A DNA stretch of 64,000 bases from positions 1,054,001 through 1,118,000 of the forward strand of contig NZ_CP058561.1 of assembly GCF_018141425.1 (NCBI RefSeq), given 5' to 3'. Below the pieces are notes generated by a model, which made no database searches, was not told the origin of the DNA, and was given only the letters and a program-made list of their open reading frames with translations. Shown here one piece after another: positions 1 to 7,672 of the stretch (positions within the stretch are counted from its first letter, which is position 1; every line of letters starts with the position of its first letter). This DNA is from Vallitalea guaymasensis. GTDB lineage: Bacteria > Bacillota > Clostridia > Lachnospirales > Vallitaleaceae. Both the position numbers and the translations under genes were made by a program.

Positions 1-253
1 GGCAATGGTCAACATGAAGTGCTACAGGAATATTATACATATCTGCTGCCTTTTTTACAATAACCCCAATGTATTCTATTCCTGCATGTTTCAAAGTTCC
101 TGGTGTTGTCTGAATAATTACTGGAGCTCTTTCTTCACTAGCACCTTCAATAACTGCTTGAATGGTTTCTAGATTATGTATATTAAACGCCGCTATTGCT
201 ACCTTTTTCTCTTTTGCTTTCTTAATTAATTCTAGTGAACTTACTAATGGCAT
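1..253 (-). CDS. Class II sugar-bisphosphate aldolase, N-terminal part (runs off window)
   Basis: Only the first 84 codons are inside the window. The start ATG (251-253) follows a strong AAGGAGG ribosome site. The visible protein opens MPLVSSLELIKKAKEKKVAI and contains AAFN and a terminal LHVDHC, which matches the start and the zinc-binding His-containing strand of class II fructose- or tagatose-bisphosphate aldolases (GatY/KbaY/FbaA type). It is 15 bases downstream of a GatD-like dehydrogenase, so a tagatose-type substrate is the best inference, but substrate cannot be decided from this part. It is the third gene of an operon starting at the aldo/keto reductase at 2367. Confidence 0.85.
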   Translation of the reverse strand, partial: MPLVSSLELIKKAKEKKVAIAAFNIHNLETIQAVIEGASEERAPVIIQTTPGTLKHAGIEYIGVIVKKAADMYNIPVALHVDHC

Positions 254-268
254 AGCTATACCTCCTTA

Positions 269-1306
269 TTAAAATTTCATCATCACTTTACCCGACACTC
301 TTTTCGCCTCTATATCTTCAAAAGCTTTTTTTATATCATCAATATCAATAACCCTATCTATCAATTTTTCTACTTTTATCTGTCCTGTTCCAAGATAGTT
401 TGCACCTAGAGTCCATTCTTTTCCTGGAAAAGGAGCTGAATATGACATCCAAGAACCTTTTACCGTCAATTCTTTTCTATTCATATATTCAAATTGTTTT
501 GGCTGTATGACAAATTGAGTGTGAGGTGTACCAATATACATAACACTTCCTTTGTTACCAGCAATCTCTAAGCATAGTAATTCTGTAAAAGGCACTCCTG
601 CTGTTTCAAGAACCATCTCAAAACCTTTACCATTAGTGATTCTTTTAACTTGTTCAGCTATATCATCTGTTTTGGTATTGATTACATTATCCGCTCCCAA
701 TTCTAAGGCAATTTTTAATCTTTCGTCATCAATATCAAATACTGTAATATCTTTTGCACCCATTATCTTGGCACACTGTAAGGTCAATAAACCTATAGTA
801 CCCATGCCTGTTATAGCTACACTTGTCATAGGTTTGAAATCCATGATTAACAGTCCATGTAATGCTACGGTTATAGGTTCAAGAAATGCTCCTTGGACAT
901 AAGAAACTTGTTCTGGTAGTTTTACTATATTAACTTCTGGGGCTTTTACATATTCAGCCCAAGCTCCATATTCTCTTGAACCGATGAAACTATAATTTTT
1001 ACATAATGCATGATTACCACTAAGACAATCTACACATGAATGACAAGGTTTTAGAGGTGCTACTGATACTTTGTCTCCAATATGTACATTCTTTACTTCT
1101 CTTCCCATTTCAACTACTTCACCTGAAAACTCATGTCCAAATACATTGGGATAATAATGAGAAGCTGTTCCCAAGACTCTTGGTATATCTGAACCGCATA
1201 TTCCAGAAGCCTTTACTTTAATCAACACTTCATTATCTTCAATAACAGGCTTTTCAATATCTTCTATTCTAATTTCTTTTTGTGCATATAATACAGCAGC
1301 TTTCAT
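269..1306 (-). CDS. Zinc-dependent polyol/sugar-phosphate dehydrogenase, GatD-like
   Basis: 345-residue medium-chain zinc alcohol dehydrogenase. Catalytic zinc ligands are visible as Cys37 (GICGSD), His58-Glu59 (GHEF) and a later Glu. The structural zinc lobe has Cys88, Cys91, Cys94 and Cys102. The NAD-binding Rossmann motif GMGTIG follows at about residue 166. Family knowledge: close relatives oxidise galactitol 1-phosphate or other polyols at C5/C2. The start ATG has GGAGGGC upstream (1312-1320). The neighbours are an aldolase (downstream) and an aldo/keto reductase (upstream), which fits a hexitol or rare-sugar degradation operon. Exact substrate unknown. Confidence 0.85.
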   Translation of the reverse strand: MKAAVLYAQKEIRIEDIEKPVIEDNEVLIKVKASGICGSDIPRVLGTASHYYPNVFGHEFSGEVVEMGREVKNVHIGDKVSVAPLKPCHSCVDCLSGNHALCKNYSFIGSREYGAWAEYVKAPEVNIVKLPEQVSYVQGAFLEPITVALHGLLIMDFKPMTSVAITGMGTIGLLTLQCAKIMGAKDITVFDIDDERLKIALELGADNVINTKTDDIAEQVKRITNGKGFEMVLETAGVPFTELLCLEIAGNKGSVMYIGTPHTQFVIQPKQFEYMNRKELTVKGSWMSYSAPFPGKEWTLGANYLGTGQIKVEKLIDRVIDIDDIKKAFEDIEAKRVSGKVMMKF

Positions 1307-1323
1307 TGATATTGCCCTCCTCG

Positions 1324-2367
1324 CTATTTAGCTATGATTCCCTCTAAATCCCATAAGTCTTCCCATGATTGGTTATCTTTCCATAAGAAAACTTGACCTT
1401 TGATAAGGCGACAGTTCTTATCAATCTTAGATATAGCTTCCATCTCTTCATCAGTCAAAGGGTTTTCTGTTACACATTTTATGTTGCTAAGATATTCATT
1501 TCTCTTTACTGAAAATGGAATAGGCACTTGCCCTCTTTGAACTGCCCATTTTATACATACGACTGCTGGATGTACCCCAAGTCTTTTTGCTGCTGCTAGA
1601 ATAACTGGGTCTTCTATGTCTACTGTATCATTCTCTGTTTTATCTCTATCTGGACGAGTTGGAGAACCAATAGGACAAAAACCGATAGGCTGAATATTAT
1701 TTTTTATGCAAAAATCAAATAGCTCCTGTTGTTGAAAATGAGGGTGTTGCTCCATTTCATTTACTGCTGGTTTTATCCTTGCATCCTTAAGTAACAATTC
1801 AAATTTCGCTTTTGTCATATTGGAAGTACCGATATTTCTTACTAATCCCATGTCTACCAATCTTTCCATTTGTCTCCAAGTTTTCATAAATTCTTCATGG
1901 ATATATGGGTGAGCATTCTCACTTCTTGAATCAACTGAACAACCTGGAGCGTGGTAGTTAGGAAATGGCCAATGAATTAAATATAAATCTAAGTAATCAA
2001 GCTTTAGGTCTTTTAATGTCTTTGCTACAGATATTAAAACGTCACCATCTCCATGCATATCATTCCATACTTTGGAATTTATCCATAGGTCTTCTCTTTT
2101 AATTCCATTTTTCATAGCTATCTTTAGAGCTTCACCAATTTCTTTTTCATTTTCATATACAGAAGCACAGTCGATGTGGCGATAACCAACTGAGATTGCT
2201 CCCAAAACAGCATCTGATATCTGCTCAGCAGTGAATCTGTCAGAACCAAAAGTACCAAGCCCTACAGCTGGCATTTCATCCCCTGTATATAATTTTTTCT
2301 TTGGTATAATATTAGGGTCTACTCCATCTGAAGCAATTTGAAAATTTTTTCTTAGATTATTTTCCAT
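1324..2367 (-). CDS. Aldo/keto reductase family oxidoreductase
   Basis: 347 residues with the TIM-barrel AKR signature: GLGTFG near the N-terminus, the catalytic Asp-Tyr pair in the segment HIDCASVYENE, Lys in INSKVW, and His in LIHWPF. An insertion with YHAPGC after the catalytic His and the long C-terminus (WKDNQSWEDLWDLEG) distinguish it from the shorter AKR at 42.6 kb. It is the first gene of the operon with the GatD-like dehydrogenase and aldolase, so it probably reduces or oxidises an intermediate of the same sugar. AAAGGAGAG precedes the start. A LacI-type operator lies about 90 bases upstream of the start codon. Confidence 0.85.
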   Translation of the reverse strand: MENNLRKNFQIASDGVDPNIIPKKKLYTGDEMPAVGLGTFGSDRFTAEQISDAVLGAISVGYRHIDCASVYENEKEIGEALKIAMKNGIKREDLWINSKVWNDMHGDGDVLISVAKTLKDLKLDYLDLYLIHWPFPNYHAPGCSVDSRSENAHPYIHEEFMKTWRQMERLVDMGLVRNIGTSNMTKAKFELLLKDARIKPAVNEMEQHPHFQQQELFDFCIKNNIQPIGFCPIGSPTRPDRDKTENDTVDIEDPVILAAAKRLGVHPAVVCIKWAVQRGQVPIPFSVKRNEYLSNIKCVTENPLTDEEMEAISKIDKNCRLIKGQVFLWKDNQSWEDLWDLEGIIAK

Positions 2368-2456
2368 TTTTCATTACTCTCCTTTATATTATTTATAGTT
2401 TAATAATTGTTGCTTTATTAATTGGCATATCGTTTAGTTTTTTATTAAAATATTAA

Positions 2457-2472
2457 AGCTAAACGTTTAGCT
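2457..2472. promoter_or_regulatory. LacI-family operator upstream of the aldo/keto reductase operon
   Basis: Perfect 16-bp palindrome AGCTAAACGTTTAGCT, with the AAACGTTT centre typical of LacI/GalR operators. It sits between the LacI-type regulator and the operon it faces. A weaker half-site (ATCGTTTAG) lies at about 2429-2437. Inferred to be the site where the adjacent regulator represses the catabolic operon. Confidence 0.7.
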
Positions 2473-2508
2473 CTAGCATAAAGTAATATCAACCAAATAT
2501 AGTTAAAT

Positions 2509-3543
2509 CTATATATTGGTCGATACAGACTCTTTGATATGAACTTTTGTTTTTAATCTATAAGTTGAAGGAAAATCTGAATAATCGTCACTAAGTCTTT
2601 TGAGCATAAGATTGGCCGCTGTTTCTCCAATCTCTTTCATTGGTTGTTCCACAATAGATAGTGGTGGTCTTACTATCCTTGCCATTTGTATGTTGTCAAA
2701 TCCGATCAAAGATAATTGATTCGGAATAGTAATATTCAAATCATTAACTGCCATTATTGCACCGATAGTCATTTCATAATTGGTTACTAATACTGCAGAA
2801 GGACGTTTGTCCATATTCCAAAGATCAATAAGTGCTGTATATCCACTTACTACAGTATAATCTGCGTTCTTAATTAACTCTTCATCAATATCAACGTTAT
2901 AGTCTTCGTGGACTCTAATATATCCTTTTCTTCTTTCATCGGCAGTATAAGTATTTTCTGGTCCGCATATTATACCTATCCTTTTATGTTTTCTCATAAT
3001 TAGTTCTTCTACAGCTTGGTATGAGGCATTCAAGTTGTCTGCAATGACTATATCACAATCCAGCCCTTTTATCATTCTATCTAATAATATAACAGGAATC
3101 TTTTTATCTATCAGACTCTGTATATGTTTTTTTTCTCCACTATAACTAACCATGATAATACCATCAACGTGTTTATTTATGAGAAATTCAAGTTTGGTGT
3201 GCTCTAATTCTTTGTCTTCTTTGAAGTCACATATTATTGTACCATAACCTTTTTCCTGTAGAATACCTTCAATTATTGATACTATTGAGGTAAAAAATAT
3301 GTTTTCCAAAGATGGCAACAACACCCCTATTGTCATCGTTTTATTGGTTTTCAATCCCCTAGCCATTTCATTTCTTTTATAATCTAAGACTTCTATAGCT
3401 TCTTGGATTATTTTTTTGTTCTCATCTAGGACATTACCACCATTAATGTATTTTGATATGGTTGCTATAGATAATCCTGTATATTTTGCTACATCTTTAA
3501 TAGTTGAAATATTATACACCTCCATCACGAAACGTTTCGTCAT
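2509..3543 (-). CDS. LacI-family transcriptional regulator
   Basis: About 340 residues. An N-terminal LacI helix-turn-helix (STIKDVAKYTGLSIATISKY) is followed by a periplasmic-binding-protein-like effector domain (GVLLPSLENIFFTSI, DGIIMVSY, IGIICGPENT, SLIGFDN). The annotated ATG at 3541-3543 would add MTKRFVMEVYN in front of the usual start, and this stretch contains both an operator palindrome and a GGAGGTG ribosome site. Translation may therefore start later, possibly at a rare ATT at 3508-3510, eight bases after GGAGG. It probably controls the aldo/keto reductase-dehydrogenase-aldolase operon in response to a sugar, and itself. Confidence 0.88.
   Translation of the reverse strand: MTKRFVMEVYNISTIKDVAKYTGLSIATISKYINGGNVLDENKKIIQEAIEVLDYKRNEMARGLKTNKTMTIGVLLPSLENIFFTSIVSIIEGILQEKGYGTIICDFKEDKELEHTKLEFLINKHVDGIIMVSYSGEKKHIQSLIDKKIPVILLDRMIKGLDCDIVIADNLNASYQAVEELIMRKHKRIGIICGPENTYTADERRKGYIRVHEDYNVDIDEELIKNADYTVVSGYTALIDLWNMDKRPSAVLVTNYEMTIGAIMAVNDLNITIPNQLSLIGFDNIQMARIVRPPLSIVEQPMKEIGETAANLMLKRLSDDYSDFPSTYRLKTKVHIKESVSTNI
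3527..3540. promoter_or_regulatory. LacI-family operator in the regulator's own leader
   Basis: Perfect 14-bp palindrome ACGAAACGTTTCGT sharing the AAACGTTT core with the site at 2457-2472. It overlaps the first codons of the longest possible reading frame of the regulator, which suggests autoregulation and argues that this stretch is untranslated leader. Confidence 0.65.
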
Positions 3544-3828
3544 CTTAATTATATCATAGATTTTTTTTTATACAAGTTTTTTTTATTATATCACATTAGT
3601 TTTTTGTTTTTGCTTTATGTAATCACCTATTAAATTATGATAATATAAAAAAGTATACTTATTTAATAAATTTATTACCCAAAATTAATTTTTATGAAAA
3701 AAGACTTTTCTTTTTAATATAATTTTAATATAATTTAATTGATTGCTAAAATTAATTACGTGATATTTTTATAAAAATATTCTTTTAATAAACTAATATA
3801 ATTACTTAATAATATAGGGAGTGATTTA

Positions 3829-4254
3829 ATGTTCAATCTTGATGATTGTGTTGCATTTATTACTAATAATGCTTCTAAACAAATGGAGAATTATTTTAAT
3901 GAAAGGTTGACTCAATTAGGTAGCACCAGAGTTCAATGGATTGCATTATATTATCTAGGGAAAAATAAATCTATTAGTCAAATTGATCTTGCCAAAAAAA
4001 TGAATATAAAAAGTTCTACAGTAGTAAGATTAATTGACAGAATGGAAAGAGATGGTTATGTAAAACGTGTAAAAGATTCTAATGATAGAAGAATAACCAC
4101 TCTTGAATTAACTGATTCCGGACTTAACCTAAGAAAACAATTACTTCCTGAAGGTGAAAAAGCCAGTAAAGTTTTTTCTAGGAACATTACAGATGAAGAA
4201 CTTGAAGTTTTTGTGAATGTTTTAAAGAAAATGGTAGATAATATTAATGAATAA
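3829..4254 (+). CDS. MarR-family transcriptional regulator
   Basis: 141 residues with a winged helix-turn-helix: ISQIDLAKKMNIKSSTVVRL as recognition helix region, then the wing RVKDSNDRRI with the DxR signature of MarR proteins. AGGGAGTG precedes the ATG. It lies immediately upstream of, and co-directional with, the AhpD-like/Lpd/lipoate-ligase genes. A palindrome of the MarR-box type (4349-4362) overlaps the predicted transcription start of that operon, so repression relieved by an oxidant or small aromatic ligand is a reasonable inference. No conserved redox cysteine of the OhrR type is evident near the N-terminus. Confidence 0.88.
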   Translation: MFNLDDCVAFITNNASKQMENYFNERLTQLGSTRVQWIALYYLGKNKSISQIDLAKKMNIKSSTVVRLIDRMERDGYVKRVKDSNDRRITTLELTDSGLNLRKQLLPEGEKASKVFSRNITDEELEVFVNVLKKMVDNINE

Positions 4255-4315
4255 TTTATTTTAGATAGACTTTCTAGATATCTGGACAATAACATCAATT
4301 AATTATTGATAGATG

Positions 4316-4344
4316 TTGATATCTAAAATAATATGTGCTATACT
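4316..4344 (+). promoter_or_regulatory. Sigma-A type promoter of the AhpD-like/Lpd/LplA operon
   Basis: TTGATA (4316-4321) and TATACT (4339-4344) separated by 17 bp, located 45 bases upstream of the AhpD-like start codon. Confidence 0.65.
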
Positions 4345-4348
4345 AACT

Positions 4349-4362
4349 ATTGCATATGCAAT
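4349..4362. promoter_or_regulatory. Probable MarR operator
   Basis: Perfect 14-bp palindrome ATTGCATATGCAAT placed at the expected transcription start of the promoter at 4316-4344. The TTGC/GCAA half-sites resemble MarR boxes. A MarR gene ends 95 bp upstream. Binding is inferred from position and symmetry. Confidence 0.6.
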
Positions 4363-4388
4363 TAATTTACTACTAGGAGGTAACATAG

Positions 4389-4742
4389 ATGGCAAAAGAC
4401 CCAAGACAAATGTTAAATGACTTTATGTCAGGATTAGAAGATTTAGGCAAAACAAATGAATCTCATATGGGTTCATTCATGAATTTATTAGGTACTGCTT
4501 ATGAACCTGGTGCTCTAGATGTTAAAACAAAAGAATTGATGAGTGTAGCAATCGGTGCTTATAACCGTTGCGAATATTGTATAGTATTCCATGTATACAA
4601 AGCTCTTGAAGCAGGTGCAACACGTGAGGAAATCCTAGAAGCAGCTATGGTAGCAGTAGCATTTGGTGGAGGACCTTCTATGGCATACACTGTAACATTA
4701 TTGAAGAAATCAATTGATACATTTGAAGGCGATTTCAAATAA
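4389..4742 (+). CDS. AhpD-like (carboxymuconolactone decarboxylase family) thiol protein
   Basis: 117-residue all-helical CMD-family protein. It keeps the AhpD active-site geometry: Glu49, then Cys61-Glu-Tyr-Cys64, then His68. The Glu-Cys spacing (12) and Cys-His spacing (4) equal those of AhpD (E118, C130, C133, H137). Family knowledge: AhpD is a lipoamide-dependent thiol reductase/peroxidase adaptor reduced by a lipoylated E2 and dihydrolipoyl dehydrogenase. Here the next gene is a dihydrolipoyl dehydrogenase carrying its own lipoyl domain, which supports that role. A strong AGGAGG site precedes the ATG. Confidence 0.85.
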   Translation: MAKDPRQMLNDFMSGLEDLGKTNESHMGSFMNLLGTAYEPGALDVKTKELMSVAIGAYNRCEYCIVFHVYKALEAGATREEILEAAMVAVAFGGGPSMAYTVTLLKKSIDTFEGDFK

Positions 4743-4759
4743 ATTTAATATAAGCATCG

Positions 4760-4787
4760 GAGGCAGTTGGTACTGCCTCTTATTTTT
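4760..4787 (+). terminator. Hairpin with U-run after the AhpD-like gene
   Basis: GAGGCAG (4760-4766) pairs with CTGCCTC (4773-4779), followed by TTATTTTT. It separates the AhpD-like gene from the lpd-lplA pair and could lower, rather than abolish, read-through. Confidence 0.7.
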
Positions 4788-4834
4788 AAATACATTAGTT
4801 TTAATAACATTATATTTACAGCAAGGAGGATCTC

Positions 4835-6592
4835 ATGAACATTGAAGTTAAGTTAGATAAATTATCAGGTCATGCAAAAGATGGCAAAGTAGGAAAAGTT
4901 CATAAAAGCGTTGGTGATAAAGTTACTACTGAAGATATTTTATTTAATATTGAATCAAATAAAGGAAATATGCCTATTAAGGCAACTGCTAATGGAACAA
5001 TCAAAAGCATTGAAGCCAATGAAGGTGATTCAGTTGCTATAGGTTCTCTACTAGCAATAATTGACGGTGAAGCACCTGAGGAGGTCATAGAACAAAAAGC
5101 GCCATCGAAGAATATGAATACTAATAAAACTGCTAGTAAATCTTCAGGTGGTTTTAATTATTTTGGTGGATTATTAAAACCCCAAAAGCAACAGTTGGAA
5201 AGTGATATAACTATTATAGGTGGTGGTCCTGGAGGCTATGTAGCTGCTATTCAAGCTGCTAAATTAGGAGCTAATGTTGTTCTAGTGGAAAAAGAAAGAG
5301 TTGGAGGTACATGTCTCAACTATGGTTGTATACCAACTAAAGCTATTGTTCGTTCATCAGAAGTATATAGAGAATTAAAAGAAGCTGATAAATTCGGTCT
5401 ACATGCTGATAACATTTCAGTAGATATGAAAAAAGTCATTGACAGAAAATCAGATATCGTTAATCAACTAGTAGGTGGTATAGAATATCTCCTAGAAAAA
5501 AACAATGTAAAAGTGATTAAAGGTACTGGAGAAATAATTGACAAAAACAAAGTATTTGCTAAGAATAACAAACTGGAAGCTACTATAAATAGTAAAAATA
5601 TTATTATAGCAACTGGTTCTAAGACATCAATGATTCCTATTAAAGGAATAGACCTTGATAATGTTATTACAAGCAAAGAAGCTCTTGAACTTGATACACT
5701 ACCTGAAAAATTAGTTATTGTTGGCGGTGGTATCATAGGTATGGAATTTGCTTTTATATACTCTAGTTTTGGAGTTGATGTTTCTGTTGTAGAATTTTTG
5801 GAAAACACCTTACTGGCATGTGACAAAGATGTTTGCGATGAGATTAATACAATAGCCAAGAATAGTGGTATTAAACTATATACAAGTTCTAGAGTAGAAT
5901 CTATCATCAAAAGCGAAGATGATAAATGTATTGTTTCATTTACTGAAGATAAGGAAACCAAGTTTATAACTGCTGATAAAGTACTTATGGCTGTTGGCAG
6001 ACAACCATCCTATAAAAACATAGGTCTTGAGAAATTAAATATAGAAATGGATGAAAGAACAAAAGGTATCAAAGTTAACGACAAAATGCAGACTAATATA
6101 CCTAACATTTATGCTATTGGTGATGTGACCAACATAATCCAACTTGCTCATGTTGCTTCACATCAAGGTATTGTAGCAGTTAAAAATATTTTAGGGACAG
6201 AAACTAAGATGGATTACAATGTAGTCCCAAGTGCTATATTCACTAATCCTGAAATTGCTATGGTGGGAGTAAGTGAAAGTATGGCACAAAAAGATGGTAT
6301 TGACATTGAAATAGGTAAATTCCCGTTTTCGGCTAATGGTAAAGCTTTAACTCTAGGTGACAGCAAAGGTTTTGTTAAAATCATTAAGGATAAATCAACT
6401 GGAAAGGTTATTGGTGGTTCTATAATCGGACCTCATGCAACAGATTTGATTGCAGAAATAACTTTAGCAATTAAAAACGGATTGACAACAAATGAAATTA
6501 TTGAAACCATCCACGCTCATCCAACTACAGCTGAGTCCATACATGAAGCTGTTTTAGCTACTGAAGGTGGTGCGTTACATTTTGCCAAATAA
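4835..6592 (+). CDS. lpdA: Dihydrolipoyl dehydrogenase with N-terminal lipoyl domain
   Basis: 585 residues. Residues 1-79 form a lipoyl/biotinyl-type domain with the attachment Lys43 in ESNKGN. Residues 80-120 are a Ser/Lys/Asn-rich linker. Residues 121-585 are an FAD/NAD disulfide oxidoreductase: GGGPGG (129-134), redox-active Cys160-Cys165 in GGTCLNYGCIPTK, NAD motif GGGIIGMEF, and the C-terminal catalytic His562/Glu567 (HPTTAE). It oxidises dihydrolipoyl groups with NAD. No E1 or E2 genes of a 2-oxoacid dehydrogenase are adjacent, so the fused lipoyl domain is probably its own substrate carrier and may hand electrons to the AhpD-like protein. The next gene, a lipoate ligase, overlaps its end. 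Confidence 0.92.
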   Translation: MNIEVKLDKLSGHAKDGKVGKVHKSVGDKVTTEDILFNIESNKGNMPIKATANGTIKSIEANEGDSVAIGSLLAIIDGEAPEEVIEQKAPSKNMNTNKTASKSSGGFNYFGGLLKPQKQQLESDITIIGGGPGGYVAAIQAAKLGANVVLVEKERVGGTCLNYGCIPTKAIVRSSEVYRELKEADKFGLHADNISVDMKKVIDRKSDIVNQLVGGIEYLLEKNNVKVIKGTGEIIDKNKVFAKNNKLEATINSKNIIIATGSKTSMIPIKGIDLDNVITSKEALELDTLPEKLVIVGGGIIGMEFAFIYSSFGVDVSVVEFLENTLLACDKDVCDEINTIAKNSGIKLYTSSRVESIIKSEDDKCIVSFTEDKETKFITADKVLMAVGRQPSYKNIGLEKLNIEMDERTKGIKVNDKMQTNIPNIYAIGDVTNIIQLAHVASHQGIVAVKNILGTETKMDYNVVPSAIFTNPEIAMVGVSESMAQKDGIDIEIGKFPFSANGKALTLGDSKGFVKIIKDKSTGKVIGGSIIGPHATDLIAEITLAIKNGLTTNEIIETIHAHPTTAESIHEAVLATEGGALHFAK

Positions 6593-7589
6593 TGATATTA
6601 ATGTAAAAGTGATATGTTCTAACTCCACGGATCCTTGGTACAATTTAGCTCTTGAAGAATACCTGTTACGTGATATCAATGAAAATGAAATAATATTGTA
6701 TCTCTGGCAAAATGATAATACTGTAGTTATAGGCAGAAATCAAAATCCTTGGAAAGAATGCAAATGTAAAAAATTAGAGAATGAGGGTGGCAAATTAGCT
6801 AGAAGGTTATCTGGTGGAGGTGCTGTCTATCATGATTTAGGGAATCTCAATTTTACATTTGTTATGGATAAAAATTTGTATGATCTGGATAGACAGTTAA
6901 ATGTAATCTTACAGGCTGTTAGAAGCTTTGGAATTGATGCAGAGTTTTCAGGTCGTAATGATTTAACCGTACATGGTAAGAAATTCTCTGGTAATGCTTT
7001 TTATTTCTTGGATAAATCATCTTATCATCATGGTACCATACTTGTAGATACTGATTTTAATAAGCTTACTGATTATCTACAAGTCTCTAAGGAGAAAATT
7101 AATTCTAAAGGAATTGATTCAGTTCGTTCTAGAGTCATTAACTTAAGTGAGCTTAGTGATATTTTAACTACTGAAGGAATGAAAAGAAGTTTGATTGATA
7201 GCTTTGAAAACATATATGGTAAATCTAGTACTGTAATTAATGTAGATAATGATACTTATAACATTCAAGAATTATATGATAAATATGCCTCTTGGGAATG
7301 GCGTTATGGAGAAGCTCCAAAATTTGATATTACTTTTGATAAAAGATTTTCATGGGGCGGTTTTGAGTTAGGTTTGATTCTTAAGAACGGTCATATCAAA
7401 GAAGCCAAAATATATTCTGATGCCATGAACAGTCACTTAATACAAAAGATGTCTTCTTGTTTGCTGGATATTCCTTTTATAATGGATAAAATAATTAATA
7501 CTATTGGTAGTATTTCTACAGATGAAGCAGATAAACTGATTATAGATGATGTAACACATTGGCTCATTGAAAAATCCAAAAGTATATAG
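6567..7589 (+). CDS. lplA: Lipoate-protein ligase A
   Basis: About 330-340 residues. Lipoate/biotin ligase core motifs are present: RRLSGGGAVYHDLGNLNF, GRNDLTVHGKKFSGNAFY, HHGTILV, followed by the C-terminal accessory domain. It adenylates lipoate and attaches it to a lipoyl-domain lysine, most plausibly Lys43 of the preceding Lpd. No ATG exists near the conserved N-terminus: the frame opens with GTG at 6567 (26 bases inside lpd), and TTG codons follow. The start is therefore uncertain, but translational coupling to lpd is likely. A paralog with about the same length is at 49362-50366. Confidence 0.9.
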   Translation: MVRYILPNNDINVKVICSNSTDPWYNLALEEYLLRDINENEIILYLWQNDNTVVIGRNQNPWKECKCKKLENEGGKLARRLSGGGAVYHDLGNLNFTFVMDKNLYDLDRQLNVILQAVRSFGIDAEFSGRNDLTVHGKKFSGNAFYFLDKSSYHHGTILVDTDFNKLTDYLQVSKEKINSKGIDSVRSRVINLSELSDILTTEGMKRSLIDSFENIYGKSSTVINVDNDTYNIQELYDKYASWEWRYGEAPKFDITFDKRFSWGGFELGLILKNGHIKEAKIYSDAMNSHLIQKMSSCLLDIPFIMDKIINTIGSISTDEADKLIIDDVTHWLIEKSKSI

Positions 7590-7604
7590 AAGTTATTTTT
7601 ATAA

Positions 7605-7667
7605 GGCTTAATTAATAAGTATTGTATCATAGTATATGGCAATAAAACTATTAGTTAAGCCCTTTTG
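7605..7667. terminator. Bidirectional terminator between lplA and the sulfatase
   Basis: GGCTTAATTAATA (7605-7617) is nearly complementary to TATTAGTTAAGCC (7649-7661), with T-rich tails on both sides. The genes on either side converge here. Confidence 0.65.
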
Positions 7668-7672
7668 TAGTA

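Noticed and set aside
3763-3780. Perfect 18-bp palindrome ATATTTTTATAAAAATAT upstream of the MarR gene
   Set aside because: Consists only of A and T in an extremely AT-rich stretch, so it carries little information. The site at 4349-4362 is a better operator candidate.
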